In this document: positions 61,665 through 64,000 of the stretch, one piece after another
How the letters are laid out: every line of letters starts with the position of its first letter
Position numbering within the stretch: the stretch's first letter is position 1
NCBI RefSeq assembly: GCF_002222615.2
Contig: NZ_CP022412.2
Coordinates: 868,001 to 932,000, forward strand
Source of the DNA: Bacteroides caccae
GTDB taxonomy: Bacteria; Bacteroidota; Bacteroidia; Bacteroidales; Bacteroidaceae
Direction: 5' to 3'
Length of the DNA stretch: 64,000 nucleotides
Program-made: the position numbers and the translations under genes
The notes under the pieces: generated by a model
Databases searched by the model: none
The model's input: only the letters and a program-made list of their open reading frames with translations
Told to the model about the DNA's origin: nothing

Positions 61665-63008
61665 ATGAAATACCAAGTGATTATTATCGGCGGTGGTCCT
61701 GCGGGATATACGGCTGCCGAATCTGCCGGCAAAGCCGGTTTGAGTGTATTGTTGATTGAAAAGAACAATCTGGGCGGTGTCTGTCTGAACGAGGGATGCA
61801 TCCCGACTAAGACCCTGCTCTATTCGGCAAAAACTTATGATAGTGCAAAGCACGCGTCGAAGTATGCGATAAACGTATCCGAAGTCTCTTTTGATTTATC
61901 CAAGATTATTGTCCGTAAGAGCAAAGTGGTACGTAAACTGGTATTGGGGGTGAAGGCGAAGTTGGCTTCGAATAATGTCGCGATAGTATCGGGAGAAGCG
62001 CAAATCATAGATAAGAATACAGTCCGCTGCGGTGAGGAGACTTACGAAGGCGAGAACCTGATACTTTGCACCGGTTCGGAAACCTTTATTCCCCCTATTC
62101 CCGGAGTGGAAACGGTGAATTACTGGACGCACCGGGACGCGTTGGATAATAAAGAACTGCCCGCTTCTCTGGCCATTGTCGGTGGCGGAGTGATAGGAAT
62201 GGAGTTCGCTTCTTTCTTCAATAGCTTGGGCGTGCAAGTGACGGTAGTCGAAATGCTGGATGAGATTCTCGGCGGAATGGATAAGGAACTTTCTGCTCTG
62301 TTGCGTGCGGAATATGCAAAGCGAGGCATTAAATTCCTGCTTAGTACGAAAGTTGTCGGCCTGTCGCAGACGGAAGGAGCTGCTGTTGTCTCTTATGAGA
62401 ATGCGGAAGGAAGTGGCAGTGTGGTAGCGGAGAAGCTGTTGATGAGTGTCGGCCGTCGTCCTGTGACAAAAGGTTTCGGGCTCGAAAACCTGAATTTGGA
62501 AAAGACAGAACGTGGGGCTGTCAAAGTGGATGAGAAGATGCAGACCTCCGTGCCTGGTGTTTATGTTTGCGGTGACCTGACCGGATTCTCCTTGCTGGCT
62601 CATACAGCCGTTCGTGAAGCAGAGGTGGCCGTGCATTCTATTTTGGGAAAAGAAGACACTATGAGCTATCGTGCCATTCCGGGGGTTGTCTATACCAATC
62701 CGGAGATTGCCGGGGTAGGTGAAACGGAAGAATCTGCTTCAGCAAAAGGCATTACTTGTCAAGTCATAAAGCTCCCAATGGCTTATTCCGGTCGTTTTGT
62801 AGCAGAGAACGAAGGAGTGAACGGGGTTTGCAAGGTGCTGCTGGATGAACAGGAGCGGGTGATTGGAGCGCACGTGTTGGGTAACCCGGCTTCAGAGATA
62901 ATAACCCTTGCAGGAACGGCCATTGAACTTGGGTTGACGGCGGCGCAATGGAAGAAGATTGTCTTCCCTCATCCAACGGTGGGTGAGATATTCCGGGAAG
63001 CATTGTAA
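61665..63008 (+). CDS. lpdA: Dihydrolipoamide dehydrogenase (E3)
   Basis: A 447-residue pyridine nucleotide-disulfide oxidoreductase. FAD motif GGGPAGYTAAESAG at residues 8-21. The redox-active disulfide is in GGVCLNEGCIPTK (C40, C45). The NAD motif is VGGGVIGMEFASFFNSLG. The C-terminal dimerisation domain contains the catalytic HPTVGE. E3 reoxidises dihydrolipoyl groups of 2-oxo-acid dehydrogenase complexes or the glycine cleavage system. No E1/E2 or gcv gene is next to it here, so the complex it serves cannot be told from context. Confidence 0.93.
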   Translation: MKYQVIIIGGGPAGYTAAESAGKAGLSVLLIEKNNLGGVCLNEGCIPTKTLLYSAKTYDSAKHASKYAINVSEVSFDLSKIIVRKSKVVRKLVLGVKAKLASNNVAIVSGEAQIIDKNTVRCGEETYEGENLILCTGSETFIPPIPGVETVNYWTHRDALDNKELPASLAIVGGGVIGMEFASFFNSLGVQVTVVEMLDEILGGMDKELSALLRAEYAKRGIKFLLSTKVVGLSQTEGAAVVSYENAEGSGSVVAEKLLMSVGRRPVTKGFGLENLNLEKTERGAVKVDEKMQTSVPGVYVCGDLTGFSLLAHTAVREAEVAVHSILGKEDTMSYRAIPGVVYTNPEIAGVGETEESASAKGITCQVIKLPMAYSGRFVAENEGVNGVCKVLLDEQERVIGAHVLGNPASEIITLAGTAIELGLTAAQWKKIVFPHPTVGEIFREAL

Positions 63009-63035
63009 TCCGGTACATACCATAAAAAGATATAT

Positions 63036-64000
63036 ATGAGAAAATATATAATTGTTCCGGTTTTCTTGGCGGTGGTGCTGGTGATGATGTGTCATTGTAC
63101 ATCCGACCGGAAAGCAACAGTTCCGGCAAACGAATATTTGATTCAGGGAGAGCTGGCAAATCTTTCGGATAGTATAGTGATAGGGCTGTATGTGGATGAA
63201 GGAAACATTTTCAACCTTGTGGCGAGAGATACGCTTCTGAATGGCAAGTTTTCTTTCCGGGATACTGTCTCTGTTACAAAGAAAATGCTGATAATGTCTG
63301 ATAATAAGGGATTCCCGGGCACATGGCTGGAAGTATGGATAGCGCCGGGGGAGTATATAGAAATCAAAGGAGAGGACAAATTACTGAAAACCTGGGAAGT
63401 GGTGAGCGATATCCCCGAACAGGCGGAAGAAAATCGCTTTACGGCTTGTGCAATGGCTCAGCAAAAAGAACTGATGCAGCATTTGGCGGCCGAATATGAC
63501 TGGCAGCGGATGATGTTTATAGACCATGCAGGCGATCAGGAATTTGAAAAGAAAGGCTGGGCAAAGATAGACTCTATCCGGAAGTTGACAACGCCTTTAC
63601 AGCAAGAAATCTGGAAAAAGGAACTTGAATATATGAAAGAGGCGCCTATCTCTAAAGTGTGGATAGATAAGCTGCTGCTATATGCTTCTATGATGAAATA
63701 CGAAACTGTCATGCCTTATAAGGAAGAAGTGAAGAGCTTGTATGCTCGAATGCCGGAAACCGAGAAGCAAACGGATGCCGGACAGGAGATTACGGCCTAT
63801 ATTTATCCTCCTTCTGTGGCAGGAATAGGAGATATGATGGTTGACGGAGAACTATATGACGTGAATGACTCTCTCCGCCATATATCCGAATTTGCGGGAC
63901 GATTCATTTTGCTGGATTTCTGGAGTAGCGGATGTGGTCCTTGTGTGGAGTCGATCCCGGAAATGGAGAAGGTCATAGATACTTATAAGGATAGAATGAC
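63036..64000 (+). CDS. DUF4369/TlpA-type thioredoxin lipoprotein, 3' end cut by window
   Basis: The frame is open from the ATG at 63036 to the window edge (321 codons). The signal peptide ends with a cysteine pair near MMCHC, so it is likely a lipoprotein. The N-terminal region (about 30-125, YLIQGELANLSDSIVIGLYVDEG) resembles DUF4369, and a helical middle follows. A thioredoxin domain starts near ISEFAGRFILLDFWSS and has the redox motif CGPC (C300, C303). Members act as periplasmic thiol-disulfide oxidoreductases. The remaining ~80 residues lie beyond the window. Confidence 0.82.
   Translation, partial: MRKYIIVPVFLAVVLVMMCHCTSDRKATVPANEYLIQGELANLSDSIVIGLYVDEGNIFNLVARDTLLNGKFSFRDTVSVTKKMLIMSDNKGFPGTWLEVWIAPGEYIEIKGEDKLLKTWEVVSDIPEQAEENRFTACAMAQQKELMQHLAAEYDWQRMMFIDHAGDQEFEKKGWAKIDSIRKLTTPLQQEIWKKELEYMKEAPISKVWIDKLLLYASMMKYETVMPYKEEVKSLYARMPETEKQTDAGQEITAYIYPPSVAGIGDMMVDGELYDVNDSLRHISEFAGRFILLDFWSSGCGPCVESIPEMEKVIDTYKDRM

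Overview
The window is a stretch of a Bacteroides-type chromosome (Bacteroidota). The evidence is three SusC/SusD-type modules, paired ECF sigma and FecR anti-sigma genes, BACON domains, many lipoproteins with a lipobox, and TAnnTTTG-type -7 promoter elements. Nothing seen by eye fixes the species. About 80% of the window is polysaccharide-utilisation-type DNA. The last 8 kb is ordinary core-genome content.

Region 1 (1-6890) is the 3' part of a SusCD-type operon whose SusC lies off the left edge. It holds a SusD, a DUF4843-type lipoprotein, a PKD-like lipoprotein, a BT_3987/DUF1735-type surface lipoprotein and a TlpA-like thioredoxin. No glycosidase is visible, so the cargo may not be a glycan. 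Region 2 (6891-9350) carries a 22-bp tandem repeat array, a two-domain retropepsin-like protein and a radical SAM protein.

Region 3 (9353-25141, locus B) has an ECF sigma gene on the minus strand. Diverging from it is FecR-SusC-SusD-DUF1735 lipoprotein-M60 metallopeptidase-GH36-GH31. Region 4 (25277-51561, locus C) has a GH2 gene on the minus strand and FecR-sigma-SusC-SusD-M60-M60-four S1 sulfatases-GH95-like-sulfatase remnant-fifth sulfatase on the plus strand. A large multidomain GH31 (51864-55745) follows, with FN3, F5/8C, dockerin-like and cohesin-like C-terminal modules. M60 peptidases of gut Bacteroides bind and cut O-glycosylated proteins. Together with alpha-galactosidase/alpha-GalNAcase-type enzymes, GH2, GH95 and sulfatases, this points to two cooperating systems for host mucin-type O-glycopeptides (inference).

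Regulation can be read from the sequence. Three sites with the same architecture (GAGGAGTAAY, 12 nt, CGTC) lie upstream of the GH2 gene, the locus C FecR gene and the locus C SusC gene. They look like one ECF regulon. A different pair (GGGK, 13 nt, TGTGTATTTA) lies before the locus B FecR gene and before the distant multidomain GH31 gene, which would tie that gene to locus B. Intrinsic terminators separate the SusD block from the first M60 gene in both loci. A hairpin with a conserved CCGCAAA loop occurs twice in locus C.

Region 5 (55804-64000) holds a strong terminator, a GNAT acetyltransferase, a second copy of the 22-bp repeat array, a SulP transporter, rubrerythrin, nadB with a small DUF4884-like lipoprotein, a small membrane PH-domain protein, a dihydrolipoamide dehydrogenase and a right-truncated DUF4369/TlpA lipoprotein. 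No tRNA, rRNA, CRISPR array or intact insertion sequence was seen.
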